Shown here: positions 39,653 to 49,107 of the stretch, piece after piece
Position numbering within the stretch: position 1 is the first letter of the stretch
How the letters are laid out: every line of letters starts with the position of its first letter
NCBI GenBank assembly: GCA_023266335.1
Contig: JAHFQJ010000012.1
Location: 1 to 57,680 of the forward strand
Source: Burkholderiaceae bacterium
GTDB taxonomy: Bacteria; Pseudomonadota; Gammaproteobacteria; Burkholderiales; Burkholderiaceae
Reading direction: 5' to 3'
DNA length: 57,680 nucleotides
Made by a program: the position numbers and the translations under genes
Notes under the pieces: model-generated
Databases searched by the model: none
What the model was told of the DNA's origin: nothing
Seen by the model: the letters and a program-made list of their open reading frames with translations, nothing else

Positions 39653-40240
39653 TTATTCTTTCAAAACCATATCTATACACATTACAGCAGCTAAGATTAA
39701 TTTTTTTAACTCAACATTATTTTGTGCATTATTATCTATACTTAACACATAATTATCTGCTGAAGTAAATAATTCTTTTCCAAGACCCGCCCATTTCTTA
39801 GTCACTTGTGCATAATGTAAGCCTGCTTTAGATTGAAAATTAAATTCCCAGCCTGTCCATTTGCCTTTAAGCAAAGCAATTTCCTGATTAAGTCTATCTA
39901 ATATTGAAAATGCACCGCCGATAGAAAATAATTTCTGTTTAAATATTCCAAGTAAAATGCCGTTTTCATCTTTAACTTCTACTTTAGACAAAAATATGGA
40001 TATTCCTCTTGAAATATTTACAATTACTCTGCCTTGCATATCTTTGATTTGAATATTAAAAGGAGTGTAAGTTTTATAATCAGTAAAACGTAACAGCCTA
40101 GTGATTATGCCTAACTTATTTTCTCTGCATTCTAAAATAACTTGTCCTGTATGTAAATCATAAATATCAAAATTATTCGATGATTTAAATATGCCGACAT
40201 GTTCTTTTACTAAAAAATTATTCAGTATTTCCCAGCTCAT
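39653..40240 (-). CDS. LURP-one/phospholipid-scramblase-like family protein
   Basis: A 195-residue beta-rich protein without signal peptide. It follows the pattern I know for bacterial LURP-one-related/scramblase-like proteins: YDLHTGQVILECRENKLG, then DMQGRVIVNISRG, VEVKDENGILLGIFKQKLFS, GKWTGWEFNFQS, and the conserved terminal VTKKWAGLGKELFTSADNYV with hydrophobic LAAVMCIDMVL. The role in bacteria is not known; a membrane-associated 12-stranded barrel is predicted from relatives. It lies upstream of gyrB on the same strand. Confidence 0.8.
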   Translation of the reverse strand: MSWEILNNFLVKEHVGIFKSSNNFDIYDLHTGQVILECRENKLGIITRLLRFTDYKTYTPFNIQIKDMQGRVIVNISRGISIFLSKVEVKDENGILLGIFKQKLFSIGGAFSILDRLNQEIALLKGKWTGWEFNFQSKAGLHYAQVTKKWAGLGKELFTSADNYVLSIDNNAQNNVELKKLILAAVMCIDMVLKE

Positions 40241-40347
40241 AGTTATGCTTCCTATAAATACGTTTTTTAATTATAATACGCTTTAATAGTAATTAAATAG
40301 TGATTTTGATATTTATTTAATAGATTTTTTTAAAATTAGGGGTGAAG

Positions 40348-40689
40348 ATGGCGGGAATTTTAACTAGTGTAGTTCGGGATTCACCGTTTTTATCAGAGGT
40401 AATATTTACTTGTAAGCCTGAAAATGACTATAACCAAAAATGTAGAGCTTGTAGAAATTTAACTGAACCCTTTGAGGTGCATGAATTTGTGAGATTAAAA
40501 GATGCTTCTGAGGGGATATATCGTTTTATCTCTTTTAGGAATGTTGATGGTATGGCATTTAATCCTCTAGCGAAGGGAATAGATTTGTCAGGTTATGGAA
40601 ACGCTCTTATTTTTCGTCATACATTTTTGAATAGAGTTTTTCCATTAGATGAGGATCTCCGTAATGAAAAACCTAAAGAACAAAAATAA
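40348..40689 (+). CDS. Hypothetical protein with CRAC motif
   Basis: A 113-residue protein. ATG 40348 is preferred to GTG 40342 because AGGGGTG sits just before it. It contains CKPENDYNQKCRACRN (three cysteines, one CxxC), which could bind metal, and a C-terminal basic tail. Not recognised. A single gene with opposite-strand neighbours. Confidence 0.5.
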   Translation: MAGILTSVVRDSPFLSEVIFTCKPENDYNQKCRACRNLTEPFEVHEFVRLKDASEGIYRFISFRNVDGMAFNPLAKGIDLSGYGNALIFRHTFLNRVFPLDEDLRNEKPKEQK

Positions 40690-40790
40690 AAATTTTAAAA
40701 TAACAGAAATTCTCATAGTATTATGCAAAGAGAATTGATTGTAAAATAGCCTGATATTTGTTAAATTCATCAGGTCGTGCTAAAAACTCA

Positions 40791-40830
40791 GCATGCTGGA
40801 TACCTGCCTTCGCAGGTATGACGCCGCAGC
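40791..40830. repeat. Palindromic intergenic sequence (family C)
   Basis: GCATGCTGGATACCTGCCTT followed by CGCAGGTATGACGCCGCAGC. ATACCTGC pairs with GCAGGTAT around a TTC loop. The same kind of palindrome occurs at 27754. It lies in the 280-bp gap before lpxB; no gene is seen there. Confidence 0.6.
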
Positions 40831-40968
40831 AGGAAAATTTACTAATAACAAAAGATTTTGATTTATAATGTTTAGTATGATGAAAATATCTTCTAGAGTT
40901 GACGCTATCAAAAATTATTCAATATTTCTTAGCTTATAGTTATGCTTCCCACACCATACCGGCAATAA

Positions 40969-42084
40969 TTATAAATATCCTGCAATAACTTCTGTGCTTT
41001 TGCCGATAGTATCCATACGTAAACTATGATGAATGTTATAAAATTCTTCAATCATATCTTTATTTTCAGAATTTAATAATTTGACTAATCCTTTAAATAA
41101 AGCTTTTGGATTTGCTTTGCTTTGTAAATATTCGGGGACAATGAATTTTCCTGCTAATATATTAGGCAACCCTACATAAGGTAAATATCCTTGACGCTTC
41201 ATAATTTGTGCAGTTAACCATGGAACTTGATAAGCTATTAACATAGGTTTTTTATGTAAAGCTGTTTCTAATGAGGCAGTTCCGCTGGCTATTAATGCAG
41301 CATCACAGCTTTCTAGGGCAAGACTTGAACTGTTAGTTAATGTGATATTTAAATGCGGATATTTACGCACTAAATTTAAAATATTTTCTTGTATATTTTT
41401 ATTTGCAATGGGCAGAATAAACTGCATTTTACGCTCTATATATTTATCTAGTAAAGAAGCTGTATCTAAAAATAATTTGCCTAGATATTTTATTTCAGAG
41501 TTGCGGCTTCCTGGTAATAGGGCGATTGTAGTAAATTCTTGATTAATTTCCAGCTCTTGACGTGCTTTTATAGTATTAGGCTCTATGTTTATTTTACTTG
41601 CTAACGGATGACCTACGTAGGTAGCTTGCACGCCGGCTTTATGGTATATTTCCGGCTCAAATGGAAACAAGCACAGCATATGAGTTACAGCCTGCTTAAT
41701 TTTGTGAATACGCTCTTTTCTCCAAGCCCAAATAGAAGGGCTAATAAAATGTATGACTGGAATATTCAATTTATGGGCATATTGTTCTATATGTAAATTA
41801 AAATCAGCTGCATCTATACCTAAATATAAAGATGGTTTATTTTCTTTTAACTGTGTGAGAATATGTTTACGGATTTTTAGAATTTTAAATAAAGCTGGAA
41901 GTGCTTCAACATAGCCCCTAACTGCCAAATCGTGGCAGTCAAACCATTGTTTTTGACCAACTTCTTTGAGCCAAGAGCCACCAATTCCATTTATATTAAC
42001 TTCACGATATGTTTGTAAATTATATAATACATTGGCCGCTAATATATCGCCGGAGGTTTCTCCAGCAATTGCTGTAACTAACAT
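40969..42084 (-). CDS. lpxB: Lipid-A-disaccharide synthase
   Basis: The 371-residue enzyme begins AIAGETSGDILAANVLYNLQ. It contains NGIGGSWLKEVGQ, HFISPSIWAWRKERIHKIKQ, LLPGSRNSEIKYL and the sugar-donor region SCDAALIASGTASLETALHK. It joins UDP-diacylglucosamine and lipid X to make the lipid A disaccharide at the inner membrane. Evidence that this bacterium makes LPS. lpxA and lpxD are not adjacent, so the usual cluster is broken. Confidence 0.95.
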   Translation of the reverse strand: MLVTAIAGETSGDILAANVLYNLQTYREVNINGIGGSWLKEVGQKQWFDCHDLAVRGYVEALPALFKILKIRKHILTQLKENKPSLYLGIDAADFNLHIEQYAHKLNIPVIHFISPSIWAWRKERIHKIKQAVTHMLCLFPFEPEIYHKAGVQATYVGHPLASKINIEPNTIKARQELEINQEFTTIALLPGSRNSEIKYLGKLFLDTASLLDKYIERKMQFILPIANKNIQENILNLVRKYPHLNITLTNSSSLALESCDAALIASGTASLETALHKKPMLIAYQVPWLTAQIMKRQGYLPYVGLPNILAGKFIVPEYLQSKANPKALFKGLVKLLNSENKDMIEEFYNIHHSLRMDTIGKSTEVIAGYL

Positions 42085-42182
42085 AGGTAATATTTTTAAT
42101 TTTTATTATTAATTATAAACCGGATAACGGATAAGGCAAAGAAAAAGGAAAAACGGAGCATAAAATATTCAATTAGTATATA

Positions 42183-45100
42183 TTAATTTTTTGCTTTTCT
42201 AAATTTATAATTCCTTATTCTATCCATGAATAAATAAATTACAGGCGTAGTATAAAGAGTTAATACTTGACTAACTAATAAACCTCCTACAATCGAAATG
42301 CCCAAAGGCTGACGTAATTCAGCACCTTCTCCACTGACTAATACTAACGGAATTGCTCCAAATAATGCAGCTAAAGTAGTCATTAAAATAGGACGAAAAC
42401 GTAATAAACAAGCTTGATAAATTGCTTTATCCGGCGTAGTATTGTCTCTTTTTTCAATTTCTATTGCTACATCTACCATCATAATTGCATTTTTCTTGAC
42501 AATGCCGATTAATAATATGACACCAATAAATGCAATAATACTAAATTCTTTATCAAATAGCATTAAGGCAGAAATAGCGCCAACTCCGGCAGAAGGTAAA
42601 GTTGAAAGAATGGTAAGGGGGTGAATTAAACTTTCATACAATATGCCCAATACAATATATATCACGATTAGTGCAGTAAGAATTAGCAAAGGTTGACTAC
42701 TAAGTGAAGCTTGAAAAGCTTTTGCACTGCCTTGAAACTTACCTTTAATTGCGCTCGGAATACCAATTTTTGCTAAAGCTTGCTCAATTCCTTGTGTTGC
42801 CTGACTTAGTGAAACACCTTCCGGCAAATTAAATGAAATAGTTGAAGATGCAAATTGGTCTTGATGGTTAACTGATAACGATGCTTTGGTCGGCATAATT
42901 TTAGTAAAAGCAGAAATAGGTACAGTTTGTCCGCTGTTTGATATAACATAAATATCTTTTAATGACTCTGGGCTTTGTAAAAATTGAGAATCTGCCTCCA
43001 TAATCACACGGTATTGATTTAAGGCTTCATAGATTGTTGAAATTTGTCTTTGTCCAAATGCATTATTTAAAGTGGAATCTAGAATGCGTACATTTACGCC
43101 TAAACGCATCGCCATATCTCTATCTATAACTAAAGATGTCTGTAAACCTTTATCTTGAGCATCCGTATTAACATCAGCTAATAACGGCAATTTACCAAAA
43201 GCTTCACGGATTTTAGGCTCCCATTCCCGTAATAAATCTAAGTTATCCGATTGAATAGTATATTGATATTGTGCATTGCTTTGCCTGCCTCCAATTCTTA
43301 AATCTTGTGATGATTGTAAAAACAATGAAGCGCCAGCCACTCGGTTTAATTTTCCTCTAAGTCTTGCAATTATTTCATCAGCTAATATTTTTCTTTCTTT
43401 TAATGGTTTTAAAATTACAAACATAAATCCGGAATTAACTTGTCCATTGCCTGTAAAGGCGGTAACGTGTGCTACAGCTGGGTCTTTTTTAACAATTTCT
43501 ACAAACTGTGTAACCTTTTGACTCATGGATTGAAATGATACAGCCTGATCAGCCTGAATATTGCCTATAATTAATCCGGTATCCTGCTGGGGAAAAAATC
43601 CCTTTGGAACATGAATATATAACCAAACATTAACGCCGATAGTAATAAAAAAGATTAATAATAAAGTTTTGCTGTGGCGTAAGGACCAGCTTAAAGATTT
43701 AGCATACATACTCATCACACTTGAATTTATGTCTGCGTTGTTGTGAAAATTATGCCTTGCTGTACTACTTGTACTATCTGCGTCATAATTTTTGCCCCCG
43801 CCTTGCCTTAAATCCGATTGAGATGAGTATGTACCCATCACGTTTGGGTTTATATCTCCGTCGTTGTTGTGAAAATTATGCTGTTTTAAATTCATCTTTT
43901 TATTTTTCAGCCAGTATGCACATAACATCGGAGTAGCGGTTAATGATACAAAAAGAGATACAAGAATAGATACGGAAAGAGTAATTGCAAATTCTCTGAA
44001 TAATCTTCCAACAATGCCGCCCATGGCTAAAATTGGAATAAAAACTGCAATTAGAGATATACTCATAGACAAAACAGTAAATCCAACTTCTTTTGCACCT
44101 TTTAAAGCTGCTTCCTTAGGTTTCATGCCTTTTTCAATATGGCGCATAATATTCTCAAGTACTACAATAGCATCATCAACTACAAATCCGGTTGCTACAG
44201 TTAATGCCATTAATGATAAATTATTTAAACTATAGCCAAGTAAATAAATAACAGAAAATGTGCCAAGTAATGATACAGGAACTGCAATCGCAGGAATTAA
44301 AGCAGCCCTTGCACTTCTTAAAAAAGCAAACACTACTAAAATAACCAGCATAATTGAAATTAATAATGAGCGTTCAACTTCTAATAATGAAGCTTTAATG
44401 GTTGTGGTACGCTCCATTACAACCTGCATATTAATATTTTGCGGCATTGCTTCAGCCAGTTGAGGCAGAATTTTCTTAACTCTTTCTACGGTTTCTAATA
44501 TATTTGCTCCGGTTTGCCGGTAAACCATTAATTGTATGGAGGGTTTGCCGTCAGTTAAGCCCATATTGCGTGAATCCTGTACTCCGTCGGTAACTTTAGT
44601 CACATCTTTTAAATAAGTTGGAGTATTATTTTTATAGTTAAGAATTAAAGGCATATAATCAGCTGCTTTGTGTGCTTGGTCATTTGCTCCAATCTGCCAT
44701 TGGTTTTCTTCGTTGCTTATCATGCCTTTAGGACGATTGACATTAGCATTTGTAATAGCGGTTCTGACTTGTTCAAGTGAAACTCCGCGCTTATTAAGAG
44801 CAGGTAAATCTACTGCAATTCTTACGGCCGGCAAAGCACCGCCGCCAATATTAACTTGCCCCACACCTTCAACTTGTGAGATACGTTGAGCTAATAATGT
44901 TGAAGCAGCATCATACATTTGCCCGCGTGTCATAGTTGGCGAGGTTAAAGCAATAATCATAACCGGCGAATCAGCCGGATTAACTTTGCGGTAAGACGGG
45001 TTATTGGGTAAGCTGCTAGGCAATAAAACTCTAGCTGCATTAATAGCTGCCTGTACTTCACGAGCTGCACTGTCAATATTTTTTGATAAGTCAAACTGTA

Positions 45101-45374
45101 ATGTTATACGGGTTGAGCCAAGAGAGCTAGAAGATGTAAGTTCAGTAACACCGGCTATAGTTCCTAAAGCACGTTCCAGCGGTGAGGCAACTGTTGCAGC
45201 CATAGTTTCCGGGCTAGCCCCGGGTAAATTTGCCTGCACGGATATAGTCGGAAATTCTACTTGAGGCAAGGGCGATACGGGTAAAAGTATAAACCCAAGT
45301 AAGCCAGCCAGTGCAATGGCTATAGTAATTAGAGTTGTAGCTACAGGTCGGGAAATAAAGGGTTTGCTTAGCAT
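42183..45374 (-). CDS. RND-family multidrug efflux permease (MdtC/MuxB type)
   Basis: The 1063-residue inner-membrane pump has the 12-span RND plan: N-terminal SRPVATTLITIAIALAGLLG, LPGASPETMAATVASPLERA, the proton-relay TGFVVDDAIVVLENIMRHIE, and C-terminal GVILLIGIVKKNAIMMVDVA. It exports drugs or bile-like compounds with an adaptor and outer-membrane channel, none of which is adjacent. Residues about 497-556, in the cytoplasmic loop after CAYWLKNKKM, do not belong to the family. They are encoded by an inserted inverted-repeat element that keeps the frame. Length without it would be about 1000. Confidence 0.93.
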   Translation of the reverse strand: MLSKPFISRPVATTLITIAIALAGLLGFILLPVSPLPQVEFPTISVQANLPGASPETMAATVASPLERALGTIAGVTELTSSSSLGSTRITLQFDLSKNIDSAAREVQAAINAARVLLPSSLPNNPSYRKVNPADSPVMIIALTSPTMTRGQMYDAASTLLAQRISQVEGVGQVNIGGGALPAVRIAVDLPALNKRGVSLEQVRTAITNANVNRPKGMISNEENQWQIGANDQAHKAADYMPLILNYKNNTPTYLKDVTKVTDGVQDSRNMGLTDGKPSIQLMVYRQTGANILETVERVKKILPQLAEAMPQNINMQVVMERTTTIKASLLEVERSLLISIMLVILVVFAFLRSARAALIPAIAVPVSLLGTFSVIYLLGYSLNNLSLMALTVATGFVVDDAIVVLENIMRHIEKGMKPKEAALKGAKEVGFTVLSMSISLIAVFIPILAMGGIVGRLFREFAITLSVSILVSLFVSLTATPMLCAYWLKNKKMNLKQHNFHNNDGDINPNVMGTYSSQSDLRQGGGKNYDADSTSSTARHNFHNNADINSSVMSMYAKSLSWSLRHSKTLLLIFFITIGVNVWLYIHVPKGFFPQQDTGLIIGNIQADQAVSFQSMSQKVTQFVEIVKKDPAVAHVTAFTGNGQVNSGFMFVILKPLKERKILADEIIARLRGKLNRVAGASLFLQSSQDLRIGGRQSNAQYQYTIQSDNLDLLREWEPKIREAFGKLPLLADVNTDAQDKGLQTSLVIDRDMAMRLGVNVRILDSTLNNAFGQRQISTIYEALNQYRVIMEADSQFLQSPESLKDIYVISNSGQTVPISAFTKIMPTKASLSVNHQDQFASSTISFNLPEGVSLSQATQGIEQALAKIGIPSAIKGKFQGSAKAFQASLSSQPLLILTALIVIYIVLGILYESLIHPLTILSTLPSAGVGAISALMLFDKEFSIIAFIGVILLIGIVKKNAIMMVDVAIEIEKRDNTTPDKAIYQACLLRFRPILMTTLAALFGAIPLVLVSGEGAELRQPLGISIVGGLLVSQVLTLYTTPVIYLFMDRIRNYKFRKAKN
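43708..43885. repeat. Intragenic dispersed element (family B), one full and one half copy in tandem
   Basis: 43708-43830 is a full copy, from ATACTCATCACACTTGAATT to CCGATTGAGATGAGTAT. 43831-43885 repeats its left half (CCCATCACGTTTGGGTTTAT...TTGTTGTGAAAATTATG). It lies inside the RND permease and keeps the frame. The translation shows HNFHNN...DIN...VM..Y twice. The extragenic copy at 56794 aligns with it from end to end. Confidence 0.8.
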
Positions 45375-45609
45375 ATTTATAGGTAGAGATAAAAAATTAA
45401 TTGGGCGTTTTTATATTGACTGCTTACTCTATGATTTGTTCAAACTATAATAATGAAGATACTTTTCATTTTTTAAGTAAATTATGTAAAAGTAACAATA
45501 CCGTATTATAAAATTATTTATACAATCCTAAGTATGGATAAAACTACATATTAGCAGAATATATGTATTATAATATATTGGTATAAAACTATAGCACCCA
45601 TAAATATCT

Positions 45610-46644
45610 ATGACTATTATAACTACATGCCCTCATTGCAAAACTACTTTCAACGTTGCAGATGCTATATTAAACAAATATAAAGGTTTAGTGCGCTGTG
45701 CATCTTGCAGTAATGTATTTAATGCTATAGAAAATGAAATTAAAAAAAATATACAGAATAGCCCTAGCCTTGATGCATTAAATAATCAAAAAGTAAATCA
45801 AGAAAATACGGTGCCTAATAATCTTGTTGCGGAAGTTAAAACTCAAGCATCTAATCTCAAGCCTGCATCAGTAAGTGCTAACACCGAATCTGTAAATATA
45901 AAACAACAAATATTGCCGCAGATAAAATCTATTCCAAGCAATATAGAAGAACAAAAAGATCATAAAAATGAAAAATCTAGCTCAATTATGCAATCTAGTA
46001 TGCCTGTGTCTATTAGTATATTTGAAATAATTAAAGATAAATTTTCTTTTTTAAACTTTAGAAAAAATAAACATGAAGAAACCGAGGATAATACTCCAAG
46101 AACATTAATTGGTAATACTAATTTAAATAAAAGGCTAAATAGTTGGGGGTATTCTCAAAAAAAACGCCCATTATTTATTATAGGAAATATAATATTGGCT
46201 TTTGCATTATTTATTCAGTTAATTTATTGGCAAAAAGATAATATTGCTAATTCAATGCCAAGTTTATCGCCTGCATTAAAAATAATTGCTAAAATATTTG
46301 GCGGGCAATTAGCACCTTTAAAACTTAAAGATAATCCTGTTGTATCATTTTCTGATATGCAGAAAGATTTAAGCATTAATGCTAACCGCTACATTTTAAA
46401 TGTCGGATTACAAAATAGATATGCCGGTGAAGCAGCCATGCCAAGTTTAGAGATTTCTTTATTTGATTTAAATGAACAGATTATTACCCGAAGAGTATTC
46501 CATCCGCAAGTATTTTTAAAACCTGCTGATTGGAAGCGCCTAGAAAAATATGGCTTAAGAGCGAATGAAGAATTACCCATAAAATTAAGATTTGAGACTA
46601 ATCAAGCGATTTCAAGTTTTAAAGTTGTAGTATTTTATCCATAG
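45610..46644 (+). CDS. MJ0042 zinc-ribbon and DUF3426 domain protein
   Basis: A 344-residue protein with an N-terminal zinc ribbon (TTCPHCKTTFNVADAI, then VRCASCSNVFNAIE). A long Asn/Gln/Lys-rich linker follows, then one membrane segment (PLFIIGNIILAFALFIQLIY, about 190-210) and a C-terminal DUF3426 domain (EAAMPSLEISLFDLNEQIIT; RRVFHPQVFL; GLRANEELPIKLRFE). This architecture is common in betaproteobacteria; its function is unknown. zapE follows 9 bp later. Confidence 0.85.
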   Translation: MTIITTCPHCKTTFNVADAILNKYKGLVRCASCSNVFNAIENEIKKNIQNSPSLDALNNQKVNQENTVPNNLVAEVKTQASNLKPASVSANTESVNIKQQILPQIKSIPSNIEEQKDHKNEKSSSIMQSSMPVSISIFEIIKDKFSFLNFRKNKHEETEDNTPRTLIGNTNLNKRLNSWGYSQKKRPLFIIGNIILAFALFIQLIYWQKDNIANSMPSLSPALKIIAKIFGGQLAPLKLKDNPVVSFSDMQKDLSINANRYILNVGLQNRYAGEAAMPSLEISLFDLNEQIITRRVFHPQVFLKPADWKRLEKYGLRANEELPIKLRFETNQAISSFKVVVFYP

Positions 46645-46653
46645 TTTTTTGCA

Positions 46654-47790
46654 ATGAATTTTAAATTATTTTTTCTACAAAAACTGCAGCATAAAAATTA
46701 TACGGCAGACACTTCCCAATTAAATGCAGCCGGTATACTTGAAAAGCATTTCAACTACTGGCTGACTAATTATTATAATACCAGCTTTAGCACGTCTATT
46801 AATAATCTATTTCTAAAAATAACTAAATTAGCTAAAGAAAAAAATATTAATCATGGCGTATATTTGTGGGGAGGTGTTGGGCGCGGTAAAAGCTTTTTAA
46901 TGGATAGTTTTTATCAATATATAAAGCAGGATTATAAAGATTTGCCTGTTTTAAGAATACATTTTCATGAATTTATGCGTAATGTACATAAAGAATTAGA
47001 ATTATTGCGCGGGCAGGCAAACCCTATCGACAGCGTTGCAAAAAAAATTTCTAAACAATATAAATTAATTTGTTTTGATGAATTTCATATTAATGATATT
47101 GCTGATGCCATGATTTTTGATAAATTATTTCATGCACTATTTAAACATAATATCTTTTTTGTGCTTACATCAAACTATGATGTATCTGATTTATATTTAA
47201 ATGGATTGCACCGTGAACGTTTTCTGCCCGCTATTGAATTGCTGAAACAACATTTAAAAGTTGTGAATGTAGATGGAGGAAATGACTATAGATTGCGCAG
47301 TTTAGAGCAAATGCCTATTTATTATTCGCCTATTACTTCTAAAACAGATGAAATATTATTAGAAAATTTTAAAAAGCTGGCATTAAATAATTTGGATATA
47401 GAAAAAGATTGTAACTTAAAGATTGAAAACCGTAAAATCTGTACAAAATATAAGTGCGGGGATATTGTTTGGTTTGATTTTAAAGAATTATGCGATAGTC
47501 CGCGTTCGCAAAATGATTATTTAGAGTTGGCACTGCAATTTAACACTATAATGTTATCAGATATTCCATACATGCCGCCTAGAATGTCTACACCTGCACG
47601 GCGTTTCACATGGCTAATAGATATTTTATATGATAATAAAGTAAAATTAATTATGTCTGCTGAAGTTAAAGCACAAGAGCTTTATACGGAAGGTTTATTA
47701 GCAAATGAATTTCACCGTACCGTATCTAGAATTATTGAAATGCAGTCAAGGGAATATTTAGAGTTGTCACGTCAACCGCATCAGAATTAG
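46654..47790 (+). CDS. zapE: Cell division protein ZapE (AFG1-like ATPase)
   Basis: The 378-residue AAA-type ATPase has Walker A GGVGRGKS at 73-80, the Walker B CFDEFHINDIADAM, sensor VLTSNYDVSDLYLNGLHRER, and C-terminal ARRFTWLIDILYD. ZapE binds FtsZ at the division ring under some stress conditions. Its start lies 9 bp after the zinc-ribbon gene, so the pair is probably one operon. Confidence 0.92.
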   Translation: MNFKLFFLQKLQHKNYTADTSQLNAAGILEKHFNYWLTNYYNTSFSTSINNLFLKITKLAKEKNINHGVYLWGGVGRGKSFLMDSFYQYIKQDYKDLPVLRIHFHEFMRNVHKELELLRGQANPIDSVAKKISKQYKLICFDEFHINDIADAMIFDKLFHALFKHNIFFVLTSNYDVSDLYLNGLHRERFLPAIELLKQHLKVVNVDGGNDYRLRSLEQMPIYYSPITSKTDEILLENFKKLALNNLDIEKDCNLKIENRKICTKYKCGDIVWFDFKELCDSPRSQNDYLELALQFNTIMLSDIPYMPPRMSTPARRFTWLIDILYDNKVKLIMSAEVKAQELYTEGLLANEFHRTVSRIIEMQSREYLELSRQPHQN

Positions 47791-47820
47791 TATTATTCAA
47801 AATCTATTTTTAACAAATTA

Positions 47821-48060
47821 TTATTTATCCGGCAGTTTAATTTTTAAGTTATTTAAAGCTGTAAAAATATCGTTTTTTATCTCAACATTAGATTGTTTAG
47901 AATGTATCTCACACATATCAAAATGCACTTGAAGCTTTTGATCTGTATGATGTATATTTGTAAAATTAGCTTCTTTTGCTTGAATATCACTACTACAGCT
48001 TGAGCTTTCTTTATTGCTTAGCAAAGAAATACATCCTCTATTAATCAAATCTATGGTCAT
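47821..48060 (-). CDS. Hypothetical protein
   Basis: A 79-residue polar protein (MTIDLINRGCISLLSNKESS; HFDMCEIHSKQSNVEIKNDI). No signal peptide or membrane segment, no family recognised. It lies on the same strand as fabG, 53 bp after it, and might be co-transcribed. Composition is like the other small orphan proteins in the window. Confidence 0.4.
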   Translation of the reverse strand: MTIDLINRGCISLLSNKESSSCSSDIQAKEANFTNIHHTDQKLQVHFDMCEIHSKQSNVEIKNDIFTALNNLKIKLPDK

Positions 48061-48113
48061 ATAATTGCTCTATTTTATTTACTATAAATAAATATAATAA
48101 TATTATATATAAA

Positions 48114-48857
48114 TTAATCGTTCATATGCATTCCGCCATTTACATGCATAACAGAGCCGGTTACATAGTTTGATAAATCACTTGCTAAAAATAATACTGC
48201 ATTTGCAATATCTTGTGTATTACCCAATCTGCCCAATGCTATTTGCTGCTGTAAACCTTGCTTTTGTTCAGCACTTAATATATCGGTCATATCAGTTTCA
48301 ATAAACCCTGGGGCTATACAATTAATACGTATACCGCGGCTGCCGACTTCTCTTGCTATACATTTGCTAAAACCTACCACTCCAGCTTTACTCGCTGCGT
48401 AATTAGATTGACCAGCATTACCCGTTGCCCCCACAATTGAGGTAATATTTATAATGCTGCCGCTTTTAGCTTTAAGCATGGGCTTTAATATCAATTGTGT
48501 CAACTTAAATACCGAGCTTAAATTTGTATCTAAAACTGCTTGCCAATCGTCTGGTTTTAAACGCATGGCTAAGCCATCTTTAGTAATACCAGCATTGTTA
48601 ACTAATATGTCAATTTGCCCCTTACTTTTTATAATATTACCAATAGTTATATTTACAGCACTGCTGTCATTTACATTTAACACTAAACCTTGACCATTAT
48701 TGCCTAAATATTCACTAATCTGCTCTGCACTTGTTTGACTGGTAGCGGTGGCAAATACATATGCTCCAGCTTGCGCTAATGTTTTAGCAATTGCTTTCCC
48801 AATACCGCGGCTTGCTCCAGTTACTAAAGCAATTTTTCCATTTAAATTAATATTCAT
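48114..48857 (-). CDS. fabG: 3-oxoacyl-[acyl-carrier-protein] reductase
   Basis: A 247-residue short-chain dehydrogenase with the NADP-binding TGASRGIG at 13-20, NNAG at 87-90, and the catalytic tetrad residues N112, S140, Y153 and K157 (SNYAASKAG). The C-terminus (PGFIETDMTDIL; YVTGSVMHVNGGMHMND) is that of FabG. It reduces beta-ketoacyl-ACP in fatty-acid elongation. It is separate from fabD/acpP/fabF, which usually adjoin it. Confidence 0.92.
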   Translation of the reverse strand: MNINLNGKIALVTGASRGIGKAIAKTLAQAGAYVFATATSQTSAEQISEYLGNNGQGLVLNVNDSSAVNITIGNIIKSKGQIDILVNNAGITKDGLAMRLKPDDWQAVLDTNLSSVFKLTQLILKPMLKAKSGSIINITSIVGATGNAGQSNYAASKAGVVGFSKCIAREVGSRGIRINCIAPGFIETDMTDILSAEQKQGLQQQIALGRLGNTQDIANAVLFLASDLSNYVTGSVMHVNGGMHMND

Positions 48858-48874
48858 ATTTGTCTTTCTAATAC

Positions 48875-48934
48875 ATACTCATATCACTTAAATTTTTGCC
48901 TGCGCCTTGCCATAAATCCGATTGAGATGAGTAT
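48875..48934. repeat. Dispersed element (family B), short copy
   Basis: From ATACTCATATCACTTAAATT to AAATCCGATTGAGATGAGTAT, about 60 bp. Both ends and the segment TTTTTGCCTGCGCCTTGCC match the 43708 copy, and the middle is deleted. It lies upstream of fabG. Confidence 0.7.
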
Positions 48935-49023
48935 AGAGTTATAAAATACATCAGCTTAGCAGCTGAATCTAATTGCATTATAAAAGATTAAACTTCATAT
49001 GTGAATTTTTATTTAAGAATAAC

Positions 49024-49053
49024 TTGATTTTTATTAAAATTTTATCTTATAAT
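49024..49053 (+). promoter_or_regulatory. Strong sigma70-type promoter
   Basis: TTGATT (49024-49029) and a perfect TATAAT (49048-49053) with an 18-base spacer. Transcription would start about 49060, inside the Fur-box-like sites. Confidence 0.65.
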
Positions 49054-49062
49054 AATAAGAAT

Positions 49063-49093
49063 GATAATAATTCTTATTATTGTTATCATTATC
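49063..49093 (+). promoter_or_regulatory. Two overlapping Fur-box-like operators
   Basis: GATAATAATTCTTATTATT (49063-49081) and TATTATTGTTATCATTATC (49075-49093) each match the 19-base Fur consensus at 14 positions by my count. They overlap each other and the expected transcription start. Fur-Fe(II) binding here would block transcription when iron is plentiful. Because the sequence is AT-rich, some matches are cheap; the GATAAT-type hexamer pattern is what convinces me. Confidence 0.6.
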
Positions 49094-49107
49094 AAATAAG
49101 CTATTAT

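Noticed and set aside
43721-43936. Open frame of 71 residues on the plus strand with repeated CLRCCENYA
   Set aside because: It is the other-strand reading of the tandem element inside the RND permease gene. The repetition is due to the element, not to a real protein.
48973-49107. N-terminal 45-residue extension of the reductase-like protein from TTG 48973
   Set aside because: The extension contains the promoter and Fur-box-like sites, is extremely Tyr/Asn-rich, and has no ribosome binding site, so I start the gene at 49108.
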